Positions 56,364 to 64,000 of a stretch of 64,000 nt of DNA are shown here, piece by piece. The first letter of the stretch is position 1. Each line of letters starts with the position of its first letter. Both the position numbers and the translations under genes were made by a program. Source of the DNA: Pseudomonadota bacterium (lineage in GTDB: Bacteria > Pseudomonadota > Gammaproteobacteria > Legionellales > Legionellaceae); contig JAGVJN010000018.1 in the NCBI GenBank assembly GCA_020051095.1, forward strand, positions 1 to 64,000. Direction: 5' to 3'. Below the pieces are notes generated by a model. It had not been told where the DNA came from. It ran no database searches and was given only the letters and a program-made list of their open reading frames with translations.

Positions 56364-57353
56364 ATGAACGATATTCATTTACCCATTCGCCTAAAACGCT
56401 TAAGACAATCCGCAGCCAGCCGAAGCTTATTGCAAGAAACCTATCTTCAGCCGGAGAAATTAATTGCACCGCTATTTATCCATGCCGGCCTTAGTCAAAA
56501 GCAAGCCATTAACTCCATGCCCGAGCAATATCAACTCGGTCTTTCCGATCTTGCCGAAGAAGTCACAACACTCCATCACCTCGGCATAAAAGCGGTCTTG
56601 CTTTTTGGGATACCATCAAGCAAAGATGCGCAAGGTAAAAGCGCCTTACTCGCTAATGGCATCATTCAACAAGCCATCCCCATCATCAAACAAGCTGTGC
56701 CGGACATGCTGGTAATTGCCGATGTTTGCTTTTGTGAATACACCGATCATGGGCATTGTGGCGTGCTTAATGGCGAGCACATCGATAATGATAAAACCTT
56801 AGCATTACTGGCTGAACAAGCGGTTAGTCTGGCACAAGCAGGTGTGGATTGGATTGCACCCAGCAGCATGACCGACGGCATGGTGGCCGCCATCAGACAG
56901 GGCCTTGATCAAGCCGGGTTCATCCATGTGTCAATACTTAGTTATGCAGTTAAATATAGCTCTGCTTTTTATGGACCGTTTCGGGAGGCTGCCGAAGGCG
57001 CACCCAAATTTGGCGATCGCAAAACCTATCAGATGAACCCAGCCAATAGCAATGAAGCCGTGCGTGAGGCATTACTGGATGTTGAAGAAGGCGCGGATAT
57101 GCTCATGGTAAAACCTGCGCAAAATTATCTCGATGTTATCTATCGCATCAAAGAAACACTCCCCGAGATTCCATTGTGTGCTTATCAAGTAAGTGGCGAA
57201 TATAGCTTAATCATGAAAGGTGCTGAATCCGGTTTAGTGGATCTTAACCAAGCCATGATTGAAAGCCTAATGGCGATTAAGCGAGCAGGGGCAGATATGA
57301 TTATCACCTATTTTGCCAAGCGATTTGCAAGCACCTTCCATCATCCAGCTTAA
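56364..57353 (+). CDS. hemB: Delta-aminolevulinic acid dehydratase (porphobilinogen synthase)
   Basis: It condenses two aminolevulinate molecules to porphobilinogen for haem. The 329-residue protein has the zinc-type cysteine cluster DVCFCEYTDHGHCG, the allosteric-loop region and both active-site lysines (SYAVKYSSAFYG and MLMVKPAQNYLD). The start lies 2 bases after tamB, so it is read from the same message; a metabolic link is not apparent. With ctaA, ctaB and hemW it adds to the haem genes of the window. Confidence 0.96.
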   Translation: MNDIHLPIRLKRLRQSAASRSLLQETYLQPEKLIAPLFIHAGLSQKQAINSMPEQYQLGLSDLAEEVTTLHHLGIKAVLLFGIPSSKDAQGKSALLANGIIQQAIPIIKQAVPDMLVIADVCFCEYTDHGHCGVLNGEHIDNDKTLALLAEQAVSLAQAGVDWIAPSSMTDGMVAAIRQGLDQAGFIHVSILSYAVKYSSAFYGPFREAAEGAPKFGDRKTYQMNPANSNEAVREALLDVEEGADMLMVKPAQNYLDVIYRIKETLPEIPLCAYQVSGEYSLIMKGAESGLVDLNQAMIESLMAIKRAGADMIITYFAKRFASTFHHPA

Positions 57354-57362
57354 GTGTTCTTT

Positions 57363-57498
57363 GTGCCGGACAATTTTTAAAATAAGCCGTCTTTGCGAAC
57401 GTAGTGAAGCAATCCAGTACAGATTTCTGTTCAGAGATCGAACTGGATATGCTTCGCAAAGCTCGCAACGACAGTGCTTTTAAGAAAGTGTCCGGTAC
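57363..57498. repeat. Long hairpin repeat, second copy with inverted loop
   Basis: This roughly 136-bp element has terminal inverted ends (GTGCCGGACAA and GTCCGGTAC), imperfect arms of the GTC(A/T)TTGCGA...AAGCAATCCAG family seen at 28022-28106, and the same right flank (AGTGCTTTTAAGAAA). The 25-base loop at 57418-57442 is the reverse complement of the loop at 28052-28076 with about one change. It lies between convergent hemB and the methyltransferase gene. Confidence 0.75.
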
Positions 57499-57527
57499 AG
57501 AGCTAAATCGTCTCTTTGAAGCATGTC

Positions 57528-58460
57528 TTAATTATCTTCCCACAGTGAATTAGGATAAAAAAATGTCACTTCGTGTTTGTTGTGAAATAGGTGAGTTAAA
57601 CGTGAGTTCGGTATTTTTTGAAATGATTGGATCACTTGCAAATTTGTCTTTCCTTGTAATTTGATGGTGACTATCATTCGTTTGGCCTTGCCCGATTGTA
57701 TCCATCGTTGAATCAAATCATAAGCCCGCTCTGGATAACAAGCGATATCGGAGAGCACCCAATCGTAAGTTTCGTTAAGGGTATTAGGGTCGAGTGCAAA
57801 AGCACTTTGTTTAAGAAATTTAATACGTGGAAGCTTTTGGATTCGTGAATCTAATTCCGATTTATCAACCGAAGTAACCTGTGCCCCTAACGATTGCATC
57901 ACATAGGTCCACCCACCTGGTGAAGCACCTAAGTCGAGCACTTTGTCCCCAGGCTTAGGGTAACAGTTGATGAGAAAGAGAGATTCCCACAGTTTTAAAT
58001 ACGCCCTATTGGGTGGATTTATTTTATCTTCTTTAAAAAAACAAGCCCCATCCGGCCATTTCTTTTTTCGAGAAGCACAATATAACAACGTATTGTTATC
58101 AAGAAGCGAAAATACACCGATGTTTGGAAGGTCCTTTTCGACTGGAAATGAACGTTCTAACTCTGGGCAATTGCGCAATTGCGCTTCAATCAATTTTGAT
58201 CGTCTAATATGACTTATCGGGTGCAAATACCAGAATGGTCCTGCTTGGCGTAATATTTTCACTGCCTGAGAAATTGACTCAATCGGAACAATGTGAGGGT
58301 CTAACCAAGTATCCAATGCAAAACAAATATCATTGCTTTTGGTCGGTGAGAAGACTAGATTTCCAACTACCTTGTCAACATGCCTAAGCTCTTCACAGAG
58401 TTCTCCGAGATACTCTGTTTTTGCGACGTAAATGGCGGGTAGTGATTGTGTCAATTTCAT
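57528..58460 (-). CDS. RlmM/FtsJ-like RNA 2'-O-methyltransferase
   Basis: This 310-residue protein has a C-terminal Rossmann methyltransferase domain with motif I LDLGASPGGWTYVM (about 175-188). The catalytic K-D-K-E tetrad of FtsJ-type enzymes is readable as K156, D238, K267 and E297. The N-terminal part (about 1-150) resembles the THUMP-linked region of RlmM, which methylates C2498 of 23S rRNA, but it is shorter than in E. coli (about 366 residues) and the exact RNA target is not proven. Single gene on the minus strand. Confidence 0.82.
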   Translation of the reverse strand: MKLTQSLPAIYVAKTEYLGELCEELRHVDKVVGNLVFSPTKSNDICFALDTWLDPHIVPIESISQAVKILRQAGPFWYLHPISHIRRSKLIEAQLRNCPELERSFPVEKDLPNIGVFSLLDNNTLLYCASRKKKWPDGACFFKEDKINPPNRAYLKLWESLFLINCYPKPGDKVLDLGASPGGWTYVMQSLGAQVTSVDKSELDSRIQKLPRIKFLKQSAFALDPNTLNETYDWVLSDIACYPERAYDLIQRWIQSGKAKRMIVTIKLQGKTNLQVIQSFQKIPNSRLTHLFHNKHEVTFFYPNSLWEDN

Positions 58461-58653
58461 ACTAATAAGCTACAAATAAGGGAATCCAGGATGCGCTGGG
58501 TCAAGCTGATTATAAGGCGCAGGCTCTAAAGTGGTTTACAGATTAAACTAATTTAACACGATGTTCACGTAAAAATTAACTATTTTTAATACGCAGACCA
58601 TGAAAAAATGATTGTCATGCCTATCGGAATTTAATATACTGATCATCCTTTAT

Positions 58654-58740
58654 GCCGGGGTGGCGGAATTGGTAGACGCGCCGGATTCAAAATCCGGTGA
58701 TGGTGACATCGTGTGGGTTCGACTCCCACCCTCGGTACCA
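58654..58740 (+). tRNA. tRNA-Leu(CAA)
   Basis: This 87-base gene includes the encoded CCA. The acceptor arm GCCGGGG pairs with CCTCGGT (with a G-U first pair, usual for bacterial leucine tRNAs). The D-arm region is TGGCGGAATTGGTAGACGCG, the anticodon stem CCGGA-TCCGG encloses loop TTCAAAA with anticodon CAA (reads UUG), a long variable arm (TGATGGTGACATCG) follows, and the T-arm is GTGGG-TTCGACT-CCCAC. A small GACCATT/AATGGTC hairpin follows at 58758-58776. Confidence 0.97.
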
Positions 58741-58920
58741 ACGCAATCAGTTAATTTGACCATTGATAAAATGGTCGCATTGCATGTCTGATTTCCGTAA
58801 TCAAATCAAATCCTTTTATTTGACTTTTCATCATTCTTTCTGCGCTATTCCCTAAACCATTCATTGCTGTCTTAGTTAAATTTCATTACAATGAAACCAA
58901 TGTTGATTGAAGGAATGACC

Positions 58921-59928
58921 ATGTATCGTTTATTAGCCGCTCTGACTCTACTCATCTCTGTTTCCGCTATCGCGGCAACACCCTTTAGCCAGCAACCTAA
59001 AGTTCGTCAATTTATCAATGAGGTTAGTAAAGAAGCGAAATTAAACAAGCAAGAACTGATTAAGATCATGGATCAAGTTGAAATACAACCCAAGATCATT
59101 GAGTCCATGGAGCGCCCTTATGAAAAGAAAAAATGGGACGAATATCAAAGACTATTTTTAACCCAAAAACGGCTAAATCATGGCATTGAGTATTGGCAAA
59201 CACATCAGGACGAACTAAAAAAAGCAGAAAAGCACTATGGCGTTTCCTCTCACATTGTTGTTGCGATTTTAGGCATCGAAACCCTGTATGGGCAAAACCA
59301 AGGCGATTATCGGGTGATTGATGCATTGTCGACCTTAGCATTTAACTATCCAAAACGCGCCCCTTTCTTTCGTAAAGAATTGAAAGAATATCTCATCTTA
59401 TGCAAAGAACAAGGCGTTTCTCCATTGAAATATAAAGGTTCTTATGCCGGCGCCATCGGAATGCCACAATTCATGCCCAGTTCATATCGCCATTATGCTG
59501 CCAGTTTCACATCAAAACGTGAAAAAGACCTTGTTTCTGATCATGACACGGTTATCGCCTCGGTTGCTAATTATTTCAAAGTCCATGGCTGGCAACCACA
59601 ACAAGGGATTGCGCAGATTGCAAACATTAGCAAACCCTTACCAAAATGGATTAAAACAAACCAAAAGAAACCAACCTATACCTATCAGCAACTGGTTAAT
59701 GCCGGCATCGTCCCAAAGACAGCTGCCTTCAATGCGCCTAAAAAAGTGGGGATTATCGAACTCGAAACAGAAAAAGGCAAAGAATATTGGTTGGCGTATC
59801 CAAATTTTTATGTCATTACTCGATACAATTCCAGCCCACAATATGCTTTAGCTGCTTATTTGCTCTCTCAACAATTGCAGCAAAAATGGCATGTCAGCAA
59901 TTATAAGCATCAATTTTCTTGGGCTTAA
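58921..59928 (+). CDS. mltB: Lytic murein transglycosylase B
   Basis: It cuts peptidoglycan glycan strands with 1,6-anhydro product. The ATG at 58921 (MYRLLAALTLLISVSAIAA) follows GAAGGA and gives 335 residues with a cleavable signal peptide. There is no lipobox cysteine, unlike E. coli MltB, so it is probably soluble in the periplasm. The SLT-type-B catalytic Glu is E120 in AILGIETLYGQNQGDYRV. AGAIGMPQFMPSSYRHYA and VANYFKVHGW are further family marks. Confidence 0.94.
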   Translation: MYRLLAALTLLISVSAIAATPFSQQPKVRQFINEVSKEAKLNKQELIKIMDQVEIQPKIIESMERPYEKKKWDEYQRLFLTQKRLNHGIEYWQTHQDELKKAEKHYGVSSHIVVAILGIETLYGQNQGDYRVIDALSTLAFNYPKRAPFFRKELKEYLILCKEQGVSPLKYKGSYAGAIGMPQFMPSSYRHYAASFTSKREKDLVSDHDTVIASVANYFKVHGWQPQQGIAQIANISKPLPKWIKTNQKKPTYTYQQLVNAGIVPKTAAFNAPKKVGIIELETEKGKEYWLAYPNFYVITRYNSSPQYALAAYLLSQQLQQKWHVSNYKHQFSWA

Positions 59929-59946
59929 TGAGATGGTTGCCTAGGG

Positions 59947-61119
59947 ATGAGTCGGACGAAAGGTTATCTTTTTATCACGGATGAAATCAGTGAAGAAAAT
60001 GCTTATCCATTGGTTTTTAGTGATGACGAGGGCCAAGTTGTTGAACCGCATCAGCACTGCCGTATTCAACAACTGACCGAATCACTGCAAGATTGTCCCT
60101 TAACCATTATCATCCCCGCTCGATTGACAACGCTTCACCACGTCACACTGCCTTTATTAAGTGATAAGAAAGCGCATGCGGCTATACCCTATGCACTCGA
60201 AGACTATTCTGCCCAAGAAGTCAGTCAGCTTCATTTTGCCTTTGACCGCCAATTTTATCAAAATGGGCAATACGTCGTTCTCAGCTGCGACAAAGCGTGG
60301 CTAAACAACTTATTGATGGTTTTACGCAAATATCAGATCGAGCCAAAACATATTACCACAGCCTGGTTTGCTTTAACTAATAACCAATGCGCCGTTCATC
60401 AACAAGCCCTTCTTTTCCGTGGTCATAGCCTAAATGGTTCAATCCCACTATCCATGTGGTCACTGGTGAAGGCACAAGTCTTTGCCATAGAAGATCTCAC
60501 CATCTTACTATTTGATGGAGATACCACCCTCCCCAAAGACTTAGAAGGCAAAACAACCATCAGCGAACAAAATTGGGAAACTTGGGTGGTAAAACGTCTG
60601 AATAAGTTGGCCTATATACCCCTTAACCAAGGCGCTTTCGCTCCTAAAACAGAACAAACCTCGCTGAAAAAATCCGTATGGCTAGTCGGAGCAAGCTTCG
60701 TGGCATGGTTAATCATATGGCTAGCAACACAACTTTTGTCACTTCATCACATCAACCAGGAAATTAAACAAATCGATGATAAAATTGCTGTCATCTATCG
60801 CCAGTTTTTTCCAGGCAGTAAGCAAGTCATTAGCCCACGTTTTCGTATTAGTCAAACGTTGAAAAATAGCAGTGCAGGTGACGAGTCCGCGTTACTTAGA
60901 TTACTGGATCAACTGGCTAACCCTCTTCGTTCCAATCAGATAACCCCTGTCCAACTTACCTATCAAAATCAGCGCATTACTTTAAAAATCGTTGCCAATG
61001 ACTTTAGCCAATTAGAAAAATTCATGACCGCTTTAAAAAAGCAAGCCGTTAAAGCCAATCAGCTGAATGCTAACCGACTGGATGATAAAGTAGAGGCCAC
61101 TGTGGAGATTCAGTCATGA
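59947..61119 (+). CDS. gspL: Type II secretion system protein GspL
   Basis: This inner-membrane assembly protein recruits the GspE ATPase. The 390-residue protein has a cytoplasmic actin-like domain (LTTLHHVTLPLLSDKKAHAAIPYALEDY, then LHFAFDRQ), a transmembrane helix at about 240-259 and a periplasmic ferredoxin-like domain. It overlaps gspM by 4 bp. The Legionella genes are called lspL and lspM and lie apart from other lsp genes, as here. Confidence 0.92.
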   Translation: MSRTKGYLFITDEISEENAYPLVFSDDEGQVVEPHQHCRIQQLTESLQDCPLTIIIPARLTTLHHVTLPLLSDKKAHAAIPYALEDYSAQEVSQLHFAFDRQFYQNGQYVVLSCDKAWLNNLLMVLRKYQIEPKHITTAWFALTNNQCAVHQQALLFRGHSLNGSIPLSMWSLVKAQVFAIEDLTILLFDGDTTLPKDLEGKTTISEQNWETWVVKRLNKLAYIPLNQGAFAPKTEQTSLKKSVWLVGASFVAWLIIWLATQLLSLHHINQEIKQIDDKIAVIYRQFFPGSKQVISPRFRISQTLKNSSAGDESALLRLLDQLANPLRSNQITPVQLTYQNQRITLKIVANDFSQLEKFMTALKKQAVKANQLNANRLDDKVEATVEIQS

Positions 61120-61586
61120 TAAAAAGCCGCTTTGAGCAAATGAATCCCCGAGAACAATGGCTAGTCGGTATGACGGTCGTCTTGGTTGCCATTTATCTTT
61201 TTTATTTATTCATCTATGAGCCGTTAACAACGGCTCATAGTGAAGCATCCAAGCAACTCCAGGAACAGCGTGAAACGCTAGCTTGGATGAATCAAGTCAA
61301 GCATTATGCAGGAAAATCATCCAAACAAGCCGTCCATGATACTAGTCAATTGCTGTCAATCTTAACCCAACAACTCTCTGAATCCAGCTTAAAACCCTTC
61401 CCTTATCAGCTGCAGCAAAGCAGTGGCGGGCATGTGCAATTGTCTTATGAAAAAGTTCCTTTCAATCCATTCATTGAGTGGTTAATTGCTTTTCAAGCAA
61501 CTTATGCCATCACCATTGACCGTCTATCTGCCAACAAGCATGATCAGGAAGGCATGGTTAAGTTAACGGTCGTTTTCAAGCCATAA
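61116..61586 (+). CDS. gspM: Type II secretion system protein GspM
   Basis: This 156-residue inner-membrane protein partners GspL. There is a short cytoplasmic start (MIKSRFEQMNPREQWLV), a helix at about 17-35 (VGMTVVLVAIYLFYLFIYEP), and a periplasmic domain with a coiled start and an FNPFIEWLIAFQ segment typical of GspM. Coupled to gspL. No other gsp gene is present, so the rest of the apparatus must be elsewhere. Confidence 0.92.
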   Translation: MIKSRFEQMNPREQWLVGMTVVLVAIYLFYLFIYEPLTTAHSEASKQLQEQRETLAWMNQVKHYAGKSSKQAVHDTSQLLSILTQQLSESSLKPFPYQLQQSSGGHVQLSYEKVPFNPFIEWLIAFQATYAITIDRLSANKHDQEGMVKLTVVFKP

Positions 61587-61700
61587 AATGTAGAAAGTTA
61601 TTTAGAAGCCCTGCCTGATCATTCCTAAACGACCTCAATATGTTTTCTATTTAATTATTGTGTGTTATTATTAAACATATGTTATTCCTGGAATCCTTGC

Positions 61701-64000
61701 ATGCCTGCTCAAGCCCAAATTATCAATAAAGTTAACCGCATTTTTCGCCATAATCGCCGTGATTTTCAATTTAATCGAGGTGGTGTTTGCAGTGGTCTAT
61801 CGGCATTGTATACAAAATATGCGCTGGAAAACCGTGAAGATAAATTTTTCCGCTTGCTCAATCAAGTCAATAAACTGCCTGATGATTATAAATTAGGTAC
61901 AACCAGCGAAATCGATCGATTTTTACTCGATGTTGAAATTGCCTTTAATCCCAGGCGATATACTGGCGGTGAAATCCAGCAGTCCGATGTTGAGAAATAC
62001 ATTAGCATCAATAGTGTTCCCCCTCATAACGAGTTTAATTTTGGTCTTATTTGCAGCAGCGGTAAATGGGAAAAGATATTTGAGCAAATAAAGCGCGAAA
62101 AACGCGATATCCACGTTCGCTCTCACAACCATGTGGTGAATGTATCCTTTAAAAATGGCCACTATATTGTTTATAATTCCAACTATCAGGTGGATACTAA
62201 AACATTTACCAATGAAAAAGACTTAGTCAAAGAGTTAACCCAATGTTTTGAGATTGACGAAAAGGAGATGGGGCTATCTCTTCGTGTGTTTTCAAATCCC
62301 ATGTACCCAAAATGCACCGACTACCCAACCATTGAATCCCTCCATAAAATACTTGAAGAAAGTCCGGCAGACCCTCTGTACAAAACCATTGTCGTTGATG
62401 ACATAGCTACTCATTCTTTAGTCTATGCTAGTAAATCCCGAGATAGGGTAACAACAAATCGATTAATTAATCACCCCGATTTAGACGCCAATTTCGTTGA
62501 CTCAGAGCTTAGAAGCCCTTTCTTTCTTGAGCAGGTGCTTTCCCTATCCGATGCCAATCGACAACGATTGTTATTGGAAAAGGGAATTTACGTGAATCTT
62601 GGTGTAGGAAACGCTCCCTTGTTAAACCAATATCTATCCGAATACCTAAAACGTTTTCCCAAAGCGGATGCTAAATCATTAGCCCCCCTGTTGGTTTCGT
62701 CTTTGAAGCATCTCAAAACCCCATCGGATCTTGATTTTCATGGCGTCGGCGATTATAGCGCCATCCTGGATCTAATGCGTAAGACATTATCCGAAAAAGA
62801 GCTTGCTGAAAACAAAACCGTCATTTTAAATCTAAGCTTGTTAACCAGACTGCACCAGAGCACTCATTCTCAAACCCCAACCGAGTCCTTAACCATTTCG
62901 ACCTCAGAAGAGCTCGCCCAGCAGATTCAGCATGCAGCCAGCAATAATCAACATCAATTATTAGAAAGCCTTTTGCTACATAAGGATTACTTATCCGACC
63001 AGGATGAGATTTTCACAGAAACGTTGGCAAATCATCTAGACGCAGAAAGCATGCGCATATTACTCAATGCCAATATTAAAACAAACCCAAACGTATTGGC
63101 CCATTTATTTCAACGCAACGATAAATATATCTTTGAAGAATATGTTAACCGCGTTTTAAAGGAATCCAGTCAAGCATTACTAGCCGACAACTTATTTGAA
63201 GAAATTGGCAACCTTCGAAGAATTGATATCCTCATTGCCATGAGACAAAATCAGCCTATCAAGCAACGATGGAGTAAACACGTCAATAACCCCTCGGCTC
63301 AAGACCTTCAAGATACCTTAATCACAGCTATCATTACTGGCAATCAGGATATGGTTGATTTTATTAAGCAACAATTTAAAAACAAGAACGTTCCAATTGA
63401 TAAAGCGGCGTTATTTTTCTTAGTCGATGACGCGTTTAAAAATGAGCGTTATGAGCAGCTAGAAGCCTTAGCTAGCCTTGACATCAGCTTATATCATTAT
63501 GCCGAGACAAAAACCAATACGATTTTAAGTCGCTTTTATAACATCTATCACCTATACCTGGATACGGGAAAACTGAACTACCTGATGCATGGCATCAATG
63601 TTCTCTCTGATGAAGATAAACAGGTTGTTTTTCGCAGCCTTCTTTTTAAGAACAATCAAGAAATTATCGACGCGCTTGTGAAAGATTACTCAGCCGAGTT
63701 GACCCAATATATTACTCTCCAACTTGAAACCGCCTTAACAAAAAATGACACCAATGCGACAAAACCACTCAATACCGCCGCAAACAAACTGCCAATCGAT
63801 GCGTTAAAAAGTTGGCTTAGTCAAAAAGATGCCGATACACAACATCAGTTGATTAAACAACTGTTTGACTCCAAGCAAAATCTGTTAGGCGCAAAGCTAT
63901 TGGAAGCCTATAAAGCATTACATAGTAATCCAGCGCCTTGGATGAACAATCGTCGCGCTATCTGGCAATCGGCTATCGACGATAAAAATGAATATGGCGC
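61701..64000 (+). CDS. Large effector-like protein with papain/C58-like N-terminus (3'-truncated)
   Basis: An uninterrupted frame from the ATG at 61701 to the window edge (at least 766 codons, no stop). The N-terminal region has FNRGGVCSGLSALYTKYAL with C30, then RSHNHVVNVSF with H142 and H144, then YIVYNSNYQ with N159/N161. This Cys-His-(Asn/Asp) order and the 15-17 residue His-to-Asn distance recall papain-fold C58 (YopT/AvrPphB) proteases and related bacterial effectors. The rest is a long helical solenoid with LLxxxxx-type units (for example around 415-475 and 600-700), ankyrin-like in feel but not clearly matching. There is no signal peptide. Expected to be a host-directed protein; function unproved. 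It begins 115 bases after gspM, without a good ribosome site. Confidence 0.8.
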   Translation, partial: MPAQAQIINKVNRIFRHNRRDFQFNRGGVCSGLSALYTKYALENREDKFFRLLNQVNKLPDDYKLGTTSEIDRFLLDVEIAFNPRRYTGGEIQQSDVEKYISINSVPPHNEFNFGLICSSGKWEKIFEQIKREKRDIHVRSHNHVVNVSFKNGHYIVYNSNYQVDTKTFTNEKDLVKELTQCFEIDEKEMGLSLRVFSNPMYPKCTDYPTIESLHKILEESPADPLYKTIVVDDIATHSLVYASKSRDRVTTNRLINHPDLDANFVDSELRSPFFLEQVLSLSDANRQRLLLEKGIYVNLGVGNAPLLNQYLSEYLKRFPKADAKSLAPLLVSSLKHLKTPSDLDFHGVGDYSAILDLMRKTLSEKELAENKTVILNLSLLTRLHQSTHSQTPTESLTISTSEELAQQIQHAASNNQHQLLESLLLHKDYLSDQDEIFTETLANHLDAESMRILLNANIKTNPNVLAHLFQRNDKYIFEEYVNRVLKESSQALLADNLFEEIGNLRRIDILIAMRQNQPIKQRWSKHVNNPSAQDLQDTLITAIITGNQDMVDFIKQQFKNKNVPIDKAALFFLVDDAFKNERYEQLEALASLDISLYHYAETKTNTILSRFYNIYHLYLDTGKLNYLMHGINVLSDEDKQVVFRSLLFKNNQEIIDALVKDYSAELTQYITLQLETALTKNDTNATKPLNTAANKLPIDALKSWLSQKDADTQHQLIKQLFDSKQNLLGAKLLEAYKALHSNPAPWMNNRRAIWQSAIDDKNEYG

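Overview
The window looks like chromosome from a Legionella-type gammaproteobacterium (family Legionellaceae or a close relative). The evidence is a moderate-to-low GC sequence with many A/T-rich codons, a Com1/DsbA2-type thiol oxidoreductase, a separate type II secretion lspL-lspM pair, a SURF1-ctaA-ctaB-sco haem A block, and several large eukaryote-flavoured or orphan proteins that look like Dot/Icm effector candidates. No insertion sequence, prophage, CRISPR array or rRNA operon was seen. One tRNA, tRNA-Leu(CAA), is present.

Region 1-4.6 kb is accessory. A 5'-truncated gene and a complete paralogue both encode 9-residue KKSPV(Q/E)EE(V/A) tandem repeats followed by a glycine-rich hydrophobic hairpin; the complete one also has an LRR-like N-terminus and a glutamate-rich C-terminus. 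An orphan gene lies between them on the other strand, and a delta-9-type fatty acid desaturase follows. Region 4.9-13 kb holds an MFS transporter, dsbA, mltA, a YhhN protein, rdgB, a TPR-methyltransferase fusion and a membrane EAL phosphodiesterase.

Region 13.1-20 kb carries, on the minus strand, cytochrome oxidase assembly genes (SURF1, a small CxxxC protein, ctaA, ctaB, sco) preceded by nudE-mdh, then hemW on the plus strand. Region 20-28 kb has a secreted papain-like protease, argS, a SPOR protein, an unusual metal P-type ATPase with altered catalytic motifs, and proS. Region 28-39.8 kb has an orphan effector-like gene, an orphan double-ATPase ABC protein, csiV-like, a flavoprotein disulfide reductase/TVP38 pair, a dsbA2/com1 gene, a YgjP-type metallopeptidase, uvrD and two small membrane or secreted proteins.

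Region 39.8-47.1 kb is a compact arginine biosynthesis operon, argC-J-B-F-G-H. Every gene overlaps the next by 4 bp, and the operon is divergent from argR across ARG-box-like operators. Just beyond argR is a non-coding stretch with a cluster of DnaA-box-like 9-mers. Region 47.4-64 kb has an amino acid permease, mutS, tamA-tamB-hemB, an RlmM/FtsJ-like methyltransferase, tRNA-Leu, mltB, gspL-gspM and an open-ended large gene (at least 766 codons) with a papain/C58-like Cys-His-Asn arrangement.

The intergenic spaces contain at least six kinds of palindromic element: GTAG-type REP pairs, long hairpins, and MITE-like inverted repeats. One family appears to supply -10 promoter elements to two genes, and another occurs twice with its central loop in opposite orientations. 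All family assignments come from reading the sequence and from memory of the families; no database search was run.
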